Source of the DNA: Bacteroidota bacterium
GTDB lineage: Bacteria > Bacteroidota > Bacteroidia > Flavobacteriales_F > PHOS-HE28
Length of the DNA: 6,603 bases
Direction: 5' to 3'
NCBI GenBank assembly: GCA_023428865.1
Contig: JAEYWT010000297.1
Span: forward strand, 1 to 6,603
Positions 1 to 5,853 of this stretch are shown here, piece after piece. Position 1 is the stretch's first letter. The number at the start of each line of letters is the position of its first letter. A program made the position numbers and the translations under genes. The notes beneath the pieces are model-generated. The model was not told where the DNA came from. It did not search any database and saw only the letters and a program-made list of their open reading frames with translations.

Positions 1-76
1 GCCCCAATGCGCTGTGGTCCAGGCGAACATGTGTTCAGGTCCGGTCCTTGGCAAGGGTGATGAAAATCTCAATACC

Positions 77-664
77 ATGAAAACCCCGATCACCTCCCGC
101 TCCGCCAAGCTGTTCCTCCTTCCCGTAATGGCTGGCTCCTTGCTTTTCGTTCAATGCTCCAGTGGCGATAGCGCCGCCGACACGATGCAGGAAAACTCCG
201 CCGACCGGACCACTGGTATGGTAGAGCCGGTCTCCGAGGCCGACTTGAACACCGAAGTGAATGCCACCTATAAGGAGCGAACCGGCGAAACCAGAACGAC
301 CAATGCCACTTCTGCCGATGGCACCGTGAACACGACTACTGTGGTCGTGTACACACCGGCCAAGGAGCGCATGATGGTGACCAACGATATGCGCGGCCTG
401 CGTAGCCTGCTTATGGCGGATCTAGAAGCCGTGCGCATGCGGTTGAATGATGGTGCCCGGCCTAAGGTCGATCGCGATGCTGATGTTGCACTAGCCGCCG
501 ATCTGGCCCAAGGCTTGGAACGGGTGGATCGTGCTTTAGCTGCTCTCGGTGCTTCCAATGATGCAACGTGGGCTTCCATGCGTGATGCCCAAGTGAAGGA
601 AGTGGCCGAAGTGCGGTCCTGGATGGCCGACTACCGCGCCAAGGGCACCTGGGCCATGAAGTAA
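77..664 (+). CDS. Putative lipoprotein of unknown function
   Basis: This gene encodes a 195-residue protein that I do not recognise. It starts at the ATG at 77, because the residues that follow form a lipoprotein signal: basic Lys/Arg at positions 2-11, a hydrophobic core at about 11-25 and a cysteine at 27 in the context LLFVQC, followed by SSGDS. The Gln before the Cys is not the classical lipobox residue, so lipidation is likely but not certain. An in-frame ATG at 14 would put 21 polar residues before the signal and is rejected. Residues 28-85 are polar and rich in Thr, Asp and Glu, probably a disordered linker. A short beta-prone TTTVVVYTP stretch follows at 87-94. Residues 103-188 are charged and mostly helical, probably a helical bundle or coiled coil. 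No catalytic motif is visible. It lies upstream of an outer-membrane protein gene, which suggests an envelope role (inference). Confidence 0.8.
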   Translation: MKTPITSRSAKLFLLPVMAGSLLFVQCSSGDSAADTMQENSADRTTGMVEPVSEADLNTEVNATYKERTGETRTTNATSADGTVNTTTVVVYTPAKERMMVTNDMRGLRSLLMADLEAVRMRLNDGARPKVDRDADVALAADLAQGLERVDRALAALGASNDATWASMRDAQVKEVAEVRSWMADYRAKGTWAMK

Positions 665-670
665 CCGAAC

Positions 671-715
671 ATCCACCGCAGCAGCCGGGTAAAGCTCCCG
701 GCTGTTGTGGCGGAT
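671..715 (+). terminator. Long GC-rich hairpin after the lipoprotein gene
   Basis: Positions 671-689 pair with 697-715 around a 7-base loop (taaagct). The 19-bp stem has one A-C mismatch (675/711) and two G-U wobbles (681/705 and 678/708). It begins 7 bases after the stop codon at 664, the usual place for an intrinsic terminator. No T-tract follows on the plus strand (the next bases are cggttccag). It may therefore be a weak terminator, an mRNA-stabilising 3' hairpin, or an element that lowers read-through into the gene at 776. The pairing is certain; the function is inferred. Confidence 0.6.
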
Positions 716-775
716 CGGTTCCAGAATGGCCAGTCCCGGTGTTTTCACCCTTGTTCACACCAAACTCTCTCCGCC

Positions 776-1360
776 ATGCGCTCTACCCTTTGCCTGCTTT
801 TCATGGTGCTGTTCTGTGCCGCACAAGCCCAGCTGTTCGATCTGGGAATAAAAGGCGGCATCAACCAGGACGATCTGCGCACCAACTACGCCCACCAACC
901 GCTTTGGGGTGGCCATGCGGGGCTTTTTGCGCGGGTGAAACCTCCTATTCTGCCAGGTGTACAAGGGGAGGTGCTGTTTACCTCCTTGGGAAGCCGGGTC
1001 ACCGCAGAAGGGTATACCGCCGACCTGCGCACGGCTGCCGTTCAAGTTCCGTTGTTCGCGGTGATGGCGTTCGGCCCTGCGGAGCTTCACCTAGGTGGGT
1101 ACTACGATCGTTACCTCACCAAGTCCTTCGATGTGGACCTGGATGTCGACTTCGGCGATGCGACCATAAGTGAGAATGATCTGGCCGATGAGGGTTATGG
1201 TCTGCTAGCCGGTGCTGGCCTTCGTCTGGGCCATTTCTATGGTGGTGCACGCTACCTCTTCGGTTTGCACGACCTTGGTAATGCGGAAGTGCTCCGAGGT
1301 GTACGAAGCCAGCAGCTACAGATCTACATCGGTCTCGGGTTGTTCAAAGCGCCGGACTAG
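776..1360 (+). CDS. Secreted outer-membrane beta-barrel protein, PorT-like
   Basis: This gene encodes 194 residues. The ATG at 776 is chosen because it starts a clean Sec signal peptide: Arg at 2, a hydrophobic core at 4-15 and an Ala-Gln-Ala cleavage site at about 16-18, before LFDLGIKGG. An upstream in-frame ATG at 707 lies inside the preceding hairpin and would bury the signal. The mature part alternates short hydrophobic and polar strands rich in Gly and aromatics (for example GIKGGIN, GLFARV, LHLGGYYDRYL, GAGLRLGHFYGGARYLFG), and ends in a strand QLQIYIGLGLF. This is the look of the Bacteroidota outer-membrane beta-barrel domain family that includes PorT, and about 200 residues is a usual length. 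An acidic loop (about 120-140, DVDLDVDFGD) may be surface exposed or bind a cation. The cargo or ligand is unknown. The gap from the upstream gene is 111 bp, so co-transcription is possible but a hairpin intervenes. Confidence 0.8.
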   Translation: MRSTLCLLFMVLFCAAQAQLFDLGIKGGINQDDLRTNYAHQPLWGGHAGLFARVKPPILPGVQGEVLFTSLGSRVTAEGYTADLRTAAVQVPLFAVMAFGPAELHLGGYYDRYLTKSFDVDLDVDFGDATISENDLADEGYGLLAGAGLRLGHFYGGARYLFGLHDLGNAEVLRGVRSQQLQIYIGLGLFKAPD

Positions 1361-1361
1361 C

Positions 1362-1409
1362 ATGTAGAAAGAAGCCGCCCCGTTCCGGGCACATGGCCTA
1401 GGAACAGGG
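1362..1409 (-). terminator. Intrinsic terminator of the padR-pspC operon
   Basis: On the minus strand, 1409-1401 (CCCUGUUCC) pairs with 1386-1378 (GGAACGGGG) as a 9-bp stem with one U-G wobble. The loop is 14 bases. The stem is followed by a pyrimidine-rich run, CGGCUUCUUUCU (1377-1366). Read on the plus strand, the wobble becomes a C-A mismatch and no T-run follows. The signal therefore fits termination of the minus-strand transcript, which arrives 57 bases after the pspC stop, better than the plus-strand one. The loop is larger than ideal. Confidence 0.6.
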
Positions 1410-1462
1410 CGTACCCCGGTGCTGACAACCCCTCGTCGCTGCCGGGTGCCGTAGGGCGGCTT
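1372..1462. repeat. 9-bp inverted repeat framing the convergent intergenic region
   Basis: AAGCCGCCC at 1372-1380 is the exact reverse complement of GGGCGGCTT at 1454-1462. The two arms enclose 73 bases and fill most of the gap between the convergent genes ending at 1360 and 1466. The left arm shares bases 1378-1380 with the terminator stem, so the two folds compete. GGCAC (1388-1392) and GTGCC (1446-1450) could extend the long-range fold. It may act as a bidirectional terminator or 3'-end structure; the function is inferred. Confidence 0.5.
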
Positions 1463-1465
1463 GCG

Positions 1466-3283
1466 TTAAAGCAGTCGGTGTGGTACGATGTTGAACACGT
1501 TCGGTACCAAGCTGGCCCGTGTGGTGTTTGCGGATGCGTTGTTCGTAGGGGCCCCAGCATGTGGCTGTCGTGGTGCGGGCTTCGTACTGCGTTTGGCCGG
1601 TGCGCGCCATACCACGGCGGCCACCACATCGTTCCCACTGCGGATGGTGTCTTGCGGGGTGCGAGGTCCTGGGCGGTCTTCGCCTTGTGGTGCGCTCAGG
1701 TCCATCAGTCCCTTTTCCGTCATGGTCCAGGTGCGGCCTAGCATTTCACTGTCGAAGGTGTTGGTCACGTTGGCGATGTTGTAGATCACATGCTTGCTGC
1801 CATGGCGAAGGAAAACGCTCTTTCCAACGGGTACTTCCAAGGTGAACTGCACATCCTGCGCACGGATCTTGTCACTGGCCGGGTACTTGATCAGTGGTGA
1901 TACCATCAAGAGGTCCTGCTTTTGATCGTAGGTGAATTGGATGTTGCTGGCCCGTGTAAGTGCTGTCTTGGTATTGTAACCGTGGGCTTCGCGCTCCACT
2001 TTCAGGTGAAAGAGGCTATCGGCACTGCGCTGTACATCCAGCTCGCCCCAGGCACCGATCACCATGCCATGCTCCAGGTGAAGGCCATCCAAGTCCACGT
2101 TCAGGTCGCCATCTTCGTAATCGAAGCTCCAGTTGCCGGTGGAGTCGGCGGGGTCCATGGAATCGAGGTAGAGCACTCCGCCTTCAGGCTGGGTCAGCTC
2201 GATCTCGGTCAGGGTGCTGTTGCTCCGCTTGAAGTCCTTGCCCAAGGCCACGCCACTGTACACCACCGGTATCCATGCGGCCACCCACAAGACCAAGAGC
2301 GTAAGACCCAGCCAACGTGGTGTGCGGGTTTCCAGCAGTAACCGGAAGCCACTCAGGAACAAGCCGATCACCGGGATCACGAGGATGGTGATGATGCCAA
2401 TGGCCATCCACAACGCTTGGTCACGGGTATTGAAGAGCAGGGCACCCAGGTCGAGCAAGCCGAGATCTTCCGTAGTCCACGTGGCATGCCACAGGGAAAC
2501 CGTGCTACCGATCAAGCCGGTGACCAACCCGAGAAGCATGCTGAACGCCATGACGATCAAGCCCGCACCAACGATCTTCACTATCACGGAAGCAGCTTGG
2601 GTGCGGCGTTGTGCTCCGCTCTTTCCCCAATCGCGCCCGAATTGGCTGGCCTCTTGCGCAAAGCGTTCGCTACCTTGTTTGAAGCGCTCGGCACCTTCCT
2701 CCACCACGCGTTTGATGTTCTCCACGGTCACCGCTTCGCCCCGCATCTGCAAGCGATCGGCAGCGCTGTCGGCCTTGGGCACCAGGATCCACAGCAATAC
2801 GTAGATCGGGATCAGCACACCCACGCTGGCCAAGACCAACGCGATCATGGCGATACGCAACCACAACGGGTCCATGCCGATGTAGGCTCCCAGACCGCCG
2901 AGCACACCGCCCAACCACTTGTCTTCCGTATCGCGGAAGAAACGCTTAGGGCCAGAACCGCTGGTGCCAGCGCCTGCGTTGGTGCCAGGTTCTTGTGCTC
3001 CGGTGCCACCGGCGGTTTCGCTGTCCACGAAATCTTCGGGCTGCCCCATGATGGATACCACTTGCTCCACATCATGTATGGATACTACTTGGCGGCGGCC
3101 ATCGAGCCGTTCGGTGAAGAGTTCGGCGACACGCGCTTCGATATCGGCCATGATATCGTCGCGACCGGCCGTTCCGGCGAAGCGGCTCCTGATATTGCCG
3201 AGATAGCGGTTAAGTGCCTCGTAGGCATCTTCTTCGATGTGGAACACCGTGCCGCTGATGTTGGCTGTGAGGGTCTTTTTCAT
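1466..3283 (-). CDS. PspC-domain inner-membrane protein
   Basis: This is a 605-residue protein of the Bacteroidota PspC type. Residues 1-90 are a soluble helical N-terminus with the pattern MKKTLTANISGTVFHIEEDA and a later QVVSIMGQPEDF, both characteristic of these proteins. After a Gly/Thr/Ala linker (91-112) comes the PspC domain (about 113-170), with GGVLGGLGAYIGMDP and a hydrophobic segment at 141-168. A charged, amphipathic stretch follows (188-226). Three further membrane segments lie at about 231-260, 289-313 and 322-346. Residues 350-520 are a beta-rich soluble domain, probably periplasmic. The last 80 residues or so are rich in Pro, Ala, Arg and Thr and look disordered. In enterobacteria PspC is an inner-membrane part of the phage-shock envelope-stress response; the role in Bacteroidota is poorly known. 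The gene lies 52 bp after padR in the same direction and is very likely controlled by it. Confidence 0.9.
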   Translation of the reverse strand: MKKTLTANISGTVFHIEEDAYEALNRYLGNIRSRFAGTAGRDDIMADIEARVAELFTERLDGRRQVVSIHDVEQVVSIMGQPEDFVDSETAGGTGAQEPGTNAGAGTSGSGPKRFFRDTEDKWLGGVLGGLGAYIGMDPLWLRIAMIALVLASVGVLIPIYVLLWILVPKADSAADRLQMRGEAVTVENIKRVVEEGAERFKQGSERFAQEASQFGRDWGKSGAQRRTQAASVIVKIVGAGLIVMAFSMLLGLVTGLIGSTVSLWHATWTTEDLGLLDLGALLFNTRDQALWMAIGIITILVIPVIGLFLSGFRLLLETRTPRWLGLTLLVLWVAAWIPVVYSGVALGKDFKRSNSTLTEIELTQPEGGVLYLDSMDPADSTGNWSFDYEDGDLNVDLDGLHLEHGMVIGAWGELDVQRSADSLFHLKVEREAHGYNTKTALTRASNIQFTYDQKQDLLMVSPLIKYPASDKIRAQDVQFTLEVPVGKSVFLRHGSKHVIYNIANVTNTFDSEMLGRTWTMTEKGLMDLSAPQGEDRPGPRTPQDTIRSGNDVVAAVVWRAPAKRSTKPAPRQPHAGAPTNNASANTTRASLVPNVFNIVPHRLL

Positions 3284-3289
3284 GGTTCA

Positions 3290-3308
3290 TTCGCCGTTGC
3301 CCGGCGAA
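3290..3308 (-). promoter_or_regulatory. Intercistronic hairpin just before the pspC start
   Basis: On the minus strand, TTCGCCG (3308-3302) and CGGCGAA (3296-3290) form a perfect 7-bp stem with a five-base loop, GGCAA. The hairpin ends 6 bases before the ATG at 3283, where the ribosome must load, and no U-run follows it. It could reduce pspC translation relative to padR or protect an mRNA end. The pairing is visible; the effect is inferred. A GC-rich 7-bp hairpin can also arise by chance. Confidence 0.4.
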
Positions 3309-3335
3309 GGCGTTGGGGGTTCTGGGGGTGGAGGG

Positions 3336-3680
3336 TCAACGGGTGGAACGGGCGTTCTTGCCTGTGCTGCGCGATACGGCTTCGGACAATTCTGCCCAGG
3401 TCTGGTCCAGTTCGCTCAGGAATTTCTCGCCCACGGGGGTGAGCTTGTAGTATTTGCGGGGCGGACCCGATCGCGATTCTTCCCAACGGTAGGTGAGAAG
3501 GCCGGCATCTTTCAGCCGAGTTAGGAGCGGATATAAGGTGCCTTCTACGACGATCAGTTTGGCATCCTTCAGTTTGCCGATGATGTCCGATGGATACAGC
3601 TCTCCTTGCGCTAGAACGCCGAGGATGCAGTACTCCAACACGCCTTTCCGCATCTGGGCCTTGGTGTTCTCCAGGTTCAT
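3336..3680 (-). CDS. PadR-family transcriptional regulator
   Basis: This gene encodes a 114-residue winged-helix repressor of the short PadR class. The family hallmarks are clear: KGVLEYCILGVLAQGELYPSDI (residues 12-33) covers the first helices, VVEGTLYPLLTRLKDAGLLT (44-63) is the recognition region, and YRWEES with GPPRKYYKLTPVG (64-84) forms the wing. The C-terminal helix (about 85-105) is the usual dimer arm and is short, as in the small PadR subfamily. The ATG at 3680 is chosen because homologues start just before this helix. An in-frame ATG at 3746 would add 22 residues lying over the promoter element and is rejected. PadR proteins bind dyads in their own promoter, often with a ligand or partner controlling release; the effector here is unknown. 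It is the first gene of a two-gene operon with the PspC-domain gene, a common Bacteroidota arrangement. Confidence 0.93.
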   Translation of the reverse strand: MNLENTKAQMRKGVLEYCILGVLAQGELYPSDIIGKLKDAKLIVVEGTLYPLLTRLKDAGLLTYRWEESRSGPPRKYYKLTPVGEKFLSELDQTWAELSEAVSRSTGKNARSTR

Positions 3681-3732
3681 GCTTGGCTCGTTATTTCGGT
3701 GCCGGTGGGTGGCGGTGAACAGGTCTAAGGTT

Positions 3733-3748
3733 CTTTGACGTGCCAAAG
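3733..3748. promoter_or_regulatory. Dyad over the -7 element, candidate PadR operator
   Basis: CTTTG (3733-3737) and CAAAG (3744-3748) form a 5-bp inverted repeat with a 6-base spacer. It covers half of the -7 element and the predicted start site of the padR promoter. A repressor bound here would block transcription, which suits PadR autorepression. Five-base arms are weak evidence on their own. Confidence 0.35.
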
Positions 3749-3776
3749 ATATGGGCTTGGGTTAGTACTATGCAAG
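3744..3776 (-). promoter_or_regulatory. Bacteroidota-type promoter for padR-pspC
   Basis: On the minus strand, TATCTTTG (3751-3744) matches the Bacteroidota -7 consensus TAnnTTTG exactly. CTTG (3776-3773) lies 21 bases upstream, at the usual distance of the TTTG -33 box; a perfect TTTG (3781-3778) is 26 bases away, rather far. A start site near 3738 would give a leader of about 58 bases before the padR ATG at 3680. The bases before that ATG hold no Shine-Dalgarno sequence but are A-rich, as usual in this phylum. Confidence 0.6.
3763..3770. promoter_or_regulatory. TAGTACTA palindrome between the promoter boxes
   Basis: This is a perfect 8-base palindrome lying between the -33 and -7 boxes of the padR promoter. 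A further GTAC word occurs at 3782-3785. The position suits an operator, but an 8-base palindrome is expected fairly often by chance. Confidence 0.25.
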
Positions 3777-3782
3777 ACAAAG

Positions 3783-3804
3783 TACCATTTATTGACGAAT
3801 GGTA
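3783..3804. promoter_or_regulatory. TACCATT-N8-AATGGTA dyad in the divergent promoter region
   Basis: TACCATT (3783-3789) and AATGGTA (3798-3804) are perfect 7-bp arms separated by 8 bases, a geometry like the arm-N8-arm operators known for some PadR regulators. It lies just upstream of the padR -33 region and about 77 bp before the divergent start at 3881, so a bound protein could influence both directions. This is the strongest operator candidate in the gap; binding by this PadR is inferred. Confidence 0.4.
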
Positions 3805-3880
3805 ACTTTTCGAGGATGGATGGTGGCCATTAGGCGGCGGCATTAGCAGGGCAGCTACCTTTCCGCACTAAACCCAGAGC

Positions 3881-4255
3881 ATGCGGCGCCACCTGTGGAA
3901 GATCATCTTGGTAATCGTGGTCGTACTGGGGCTGTTCGGGTACTTCCGTTACTTCTGGGTGTTCGCTACCGGGGCCAAATCCGGCGAGCTCAACTTCATC
4001 GTACATAAAGGATACCTCTTCAAGACGTACGAGGGCAAGATGATGCAGACCGGTGTGCGCACCCAGGGCGGCTCCTTTCAAAGTCTGGAGTTCTTGTTCT
4101 CGGTGGAGAACGAGGCTTTGGCCAAGCAGCTCATGGAGCATAGCGGCAACCAGTTCAACCTGCATTACAAGGAATACAAAGGGGCGTTGCCTTGGCGGGG
4201 CAACACGAACTATGTCGTGGATAGCATCATCTCCATGGAAGATGTTCACCGCTGA
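3881..4255 (+). CDS. Small membrane-anchored protein with FKTYEG motif
   Basis: This gene encodes a 124-residue protein with a basic N-terminus (MRRHLWK) and one membrane segment at about 7-22 (WKIILVIVVVLGLFGYF). A soluble domain follows, outside the membrane if the positive-inside rule holds. The domain shows the pattern GELNFIVHKGYLFKTYEGKM (35-54), FLFSVENEALAKQL (71-84), LHYKEYKGALPWRGNTNYVVDSI (94-116). From memory this belongs to a small family widespread in Bacteroidota and often mislabelled 6-phosphogluconate dehydrogenase in databases; it has no nucleotide-binding motif and is far too short for that enzyme. Its function is unknown. The start is chosen because it gives the anchor directly, and no Shine-Dalgarno sequence is present. 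The next gene starts 14 bp downstream, so the two are probably co-transcribed. Only weak promoter matches (TAACTTTT at 3803, TACCTTTC at 3856) lie upstream. Confidence 0.82.
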   Translation: MRRHLWKIILVIVVVLGLFGYFRYFWVFATGAKSGELNFIVHKGYLFKTYEGKMMQTGVRTQGGSFQSLEFLFSVENEALAKQLMEHSGNQFNLHYKEYKGALPWRGNTNYVVDSIISMEDVHR

Positions 4256-4269
4256 TCGGATCCAAGGCC

Positions 4270-5769
4270 ATGGCGATCAGAACCACCAAAACCTACGTCT
4301 CGCTCGGTTTCCTCGGGGACCTGCGGATGGGGCTGAACGAACTTTCGCGGAAGACTTCTACCGAGCATAAGGCAGCGGTGCTCTTGTTGATCCTGGTAGG
4401 GGCGGTACTGCGGGGCAAGCTCCTTGGCCTGCCCGTAGCGTACCTGGAGGCTACCGCCTACATCGATTTCGCAACGCAGTCGTTCTCCAGGATCATCTCC
4501 GATTACTCGTTCCCCACCAACCGCGTGTTCAATACGCTCTTGGTGAAGATCAGCACCGGTGTGTTCGGGGTAGGCCTTTTCCAGCTTCGCTTACCGGGGT
4601 TCATTGCCAGCGTGTTGTGCATGCCGATCTATTATGTCTTCGTTCGGTCCATGTTCAACCGCTACATCGCCCTCATTTCCCTAGCCATCGTAGCGGCTTC
4701 TGGCCCGCTGCTCGCCTCCAGCGCACCGGGTATCGGCTACAACCTGTGCTGGCTGTTCTTCACGGCCAGTTTACTCTTGGGCAGGCATTTCTTCAAAAGC
4801 AACAACGTGAAGAGCGCGCTTTGGATCGCGCTGATCAACGCCTTGGGCCTTTGGGTGGTACCGGCCTATGCTTATGCGGCATTCGCGATCTACATCTGGT
4901 TGCTCATCGCGCTGATGATGGCCTACAAGACCAGCTTGCGGGAGCGCATGCTTCGATTGGTATTCTCCTTTATCATGTTCATCGTATTCGCATTGATCCT
5001 CTACTCACCCATCCTTCAGGAGAACGGGTTCGATCAGTTGACCAACCACCACACCCAGCCGCGCTTGGAGTGGCAGGTCTTCGACCTTCGGCACACCGAT
5101 CTTGCATTCGCCCACTGGTCCATGGCTGTTGACTCCACCTCGGGGTGGACCGTTGGGCTCGGTCTCCTAGGCTTGTTGTATGCGGCGTTCATCTCATCCA
5201 AGCTCCGCGCCATGCTCGTTGCCCTGTTCATATCGGGCGTGGTCATGGTGGTCCTCATCCGGCGTATGGAACCCGTGGAAGTATGGGGGTACCCCTTCTT
5301 CATTTTCCACTTGAGTTCCGGTATTGCGGTGTTCTACCTTCTGAAGTTCCTTCAAGAAAAAGTCTTTCCCAATTGGGGGAAACGCACCCGCACCGTTACC
5401 GCATCGTTGTTCTTGCTGGTGGTCTTCGGTTGGCCCGGATATTATTATGCTGCCCAACAGAACTACGGAATGCCACAGGCTCACCTTTCCGTGGCGCTCA
5501 TCAAGGAACGACTTGTGCCTGGGGATAAACTCTATGTGCAACACCCGTGGGATGATCCCGTGCGGTTCTTGATGCTTTCCGAGGGTGTGGACCAACAGTT
5601 CATCACCGGGCCACCTGCGCCAGCTGGCAAGGTCATGGTAGCCGTTGGCCTGCGTCCGCTGCAAACCGTTGAAGGGGTGCTGCGTGTGAACGGAGAGGAT
5701 CCCGCCCGCTGGCCCGATATGCGGATGGTGGAGGATTGGATCGGATTGAAGATCTTTGCGGCCCCGTAA
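4270..5769 (+). CDS. GT-C fold glycosyltransferase-like membrane protein
   Basis: This gene encodes 499 residues with about 10-12 membrane segments (near 34-54, 104-124, 133-150, 156-171, 182-213, 228-247, 294-309, 313-331, 341-360 and 376-393) and a soluble C-terminus (394-499). The plan resembles the ArnT/RgtA-like (family 39/83) transferases, which move a sugar from a polyprenyl-phosphate donor outside the inner membrane. After the first membrane segment, YLEATAYIDFA (58-68) sits where these enzymes carry an acidic catalytic motif, here with Glu60. The segment VFNTLLVKISTGVFG, QLRLPGFIASVL and MPIYYVFVRSMFN (86-130) is typical of the family. RRMEPVEVWGYPFFIF (331-346) matches the late conserved loop. 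Relatives known to me have Asn-Asn-His before the TLLV stretch; here it reads Thr-Asn-Arg (83-85), so activity is uncertain. A second ATG at 4327 would remove 19 residues without changing the fold. Confidence 0.75.
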   Translation: MAIRTTKTYVSLGFLGDLRMGLNELSRKTSTEHKAAVLLLILVGAVLRGKLLGLPVAYLEATAYIDFATQSFSRIISDYSFPTNRVFNTLLVKISTGVFGVGLFQLRLPGFIASVLCMPIYYVFVRSMFNRYIALISLAIVAASGPLLASSAPGIGYNLCWLFFTASLLLGRHFFKSNNVKSALWIALINALGLWVVPAYAYAAFAIYIWLLIALMMAYKTSLRERMLRLVFSFIMFIVFALILYSPILQENGFDQLTNHHTQPRLEWQVFDLRHTDLAFAHWSMAVDSTSGWTVGLGLLGLLYAAFISSKLRAMLVALFISGVVMVVLIRRMEPVEVWGYPFFIFHLSSGIAVFYLLKFLQEKVFPNWGKRTRTVTASLFLLVVFGWPGYYYAAQQNYGMPQAHLSVALIKERLVPGDKLYVQHPWDDPVRFLMLSEGVDQQFITGPPAPAGKVMVAVGLRPLQTVEGVLRVNGEDPARWPDMRMVEDWIGLKIFAAP

Positions 5770-5808
5770 CGGCGGTTTCGCCACTGCGGATAACCAACGA
5801 ACACTTAT

Positions 5809-5842
5809 GGGCCGATCATCTTCGGCCCCAACTCCAACCATC

Positions 5843-5853
<11 letters not shown>
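5809..5853 (+). promoter_or_regulatory. Alternative hairpins in the ettA leader and start region
   Basis: Three segments can pair in two exclusive ways. Segment A, GGGCCGA (5809-5815), pairs with B, TCGGCCC (5822-5828), as a perfect 7-bp stem with a 6-base loop. B extended, TCTTCGGCC (5819-5827), pairs instead with C, GGCCGAAGA (5845-5853), as a perfect 9-bp stem with a 17-base loop. The B-C fold hides the G of the ATG at 5843 and codons 2-4. The A-B fold leaves that start free but covers the G of an in-frame upstream ATG at 5807. This is the layout of a translational switch, but C is also coding sequence (Ala-Glu-Glu), so coincidence is possible. Confidence 0.4.

Noticed and set aside
25..36. 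GAACA-TG-TGTTC dyad ahead of the first gene
   Set aside because: Five-base arms with a 2-base centre are common by chance, and no promoter boxes are near to support an operator.
14..76. Upstream start for the lipoprotein gene
   Set aside because: It would place 21 polar residues before the signal peptide; the ATG at 77 gives a normal lipoprotein signal.
738..749. GGTG-TTTT-CACC hairpin before the beta-barrel gene
   Set aside because: A 4-bp stem is too weak to support a regulatory call.
2417..3442. 341-codon plus-strand open frame
   Set aside because: It lies antisense to both the PspC-domain and padR genes, whose family motifs are clear. Its translation shows His/Gly-rich low-quality composition with no domain, as expected from the antisense of GC-rich coding DNA.
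3803..3863. Plus-strand promoter for the gene at 3881
   Set aside because: TAACTTTT (3803) and TACCTTTC (3856) each miss the TAnnTTTG consensus by one base, and neither has a TTTG box at the right distance upstream, so no promoter feature is called.
3830..4249. 139-codon minus-strand open frame
   Set aside because: It is antisense to the small membrane protein at 3881-4255, which has a clear anchor and a recognised motif.
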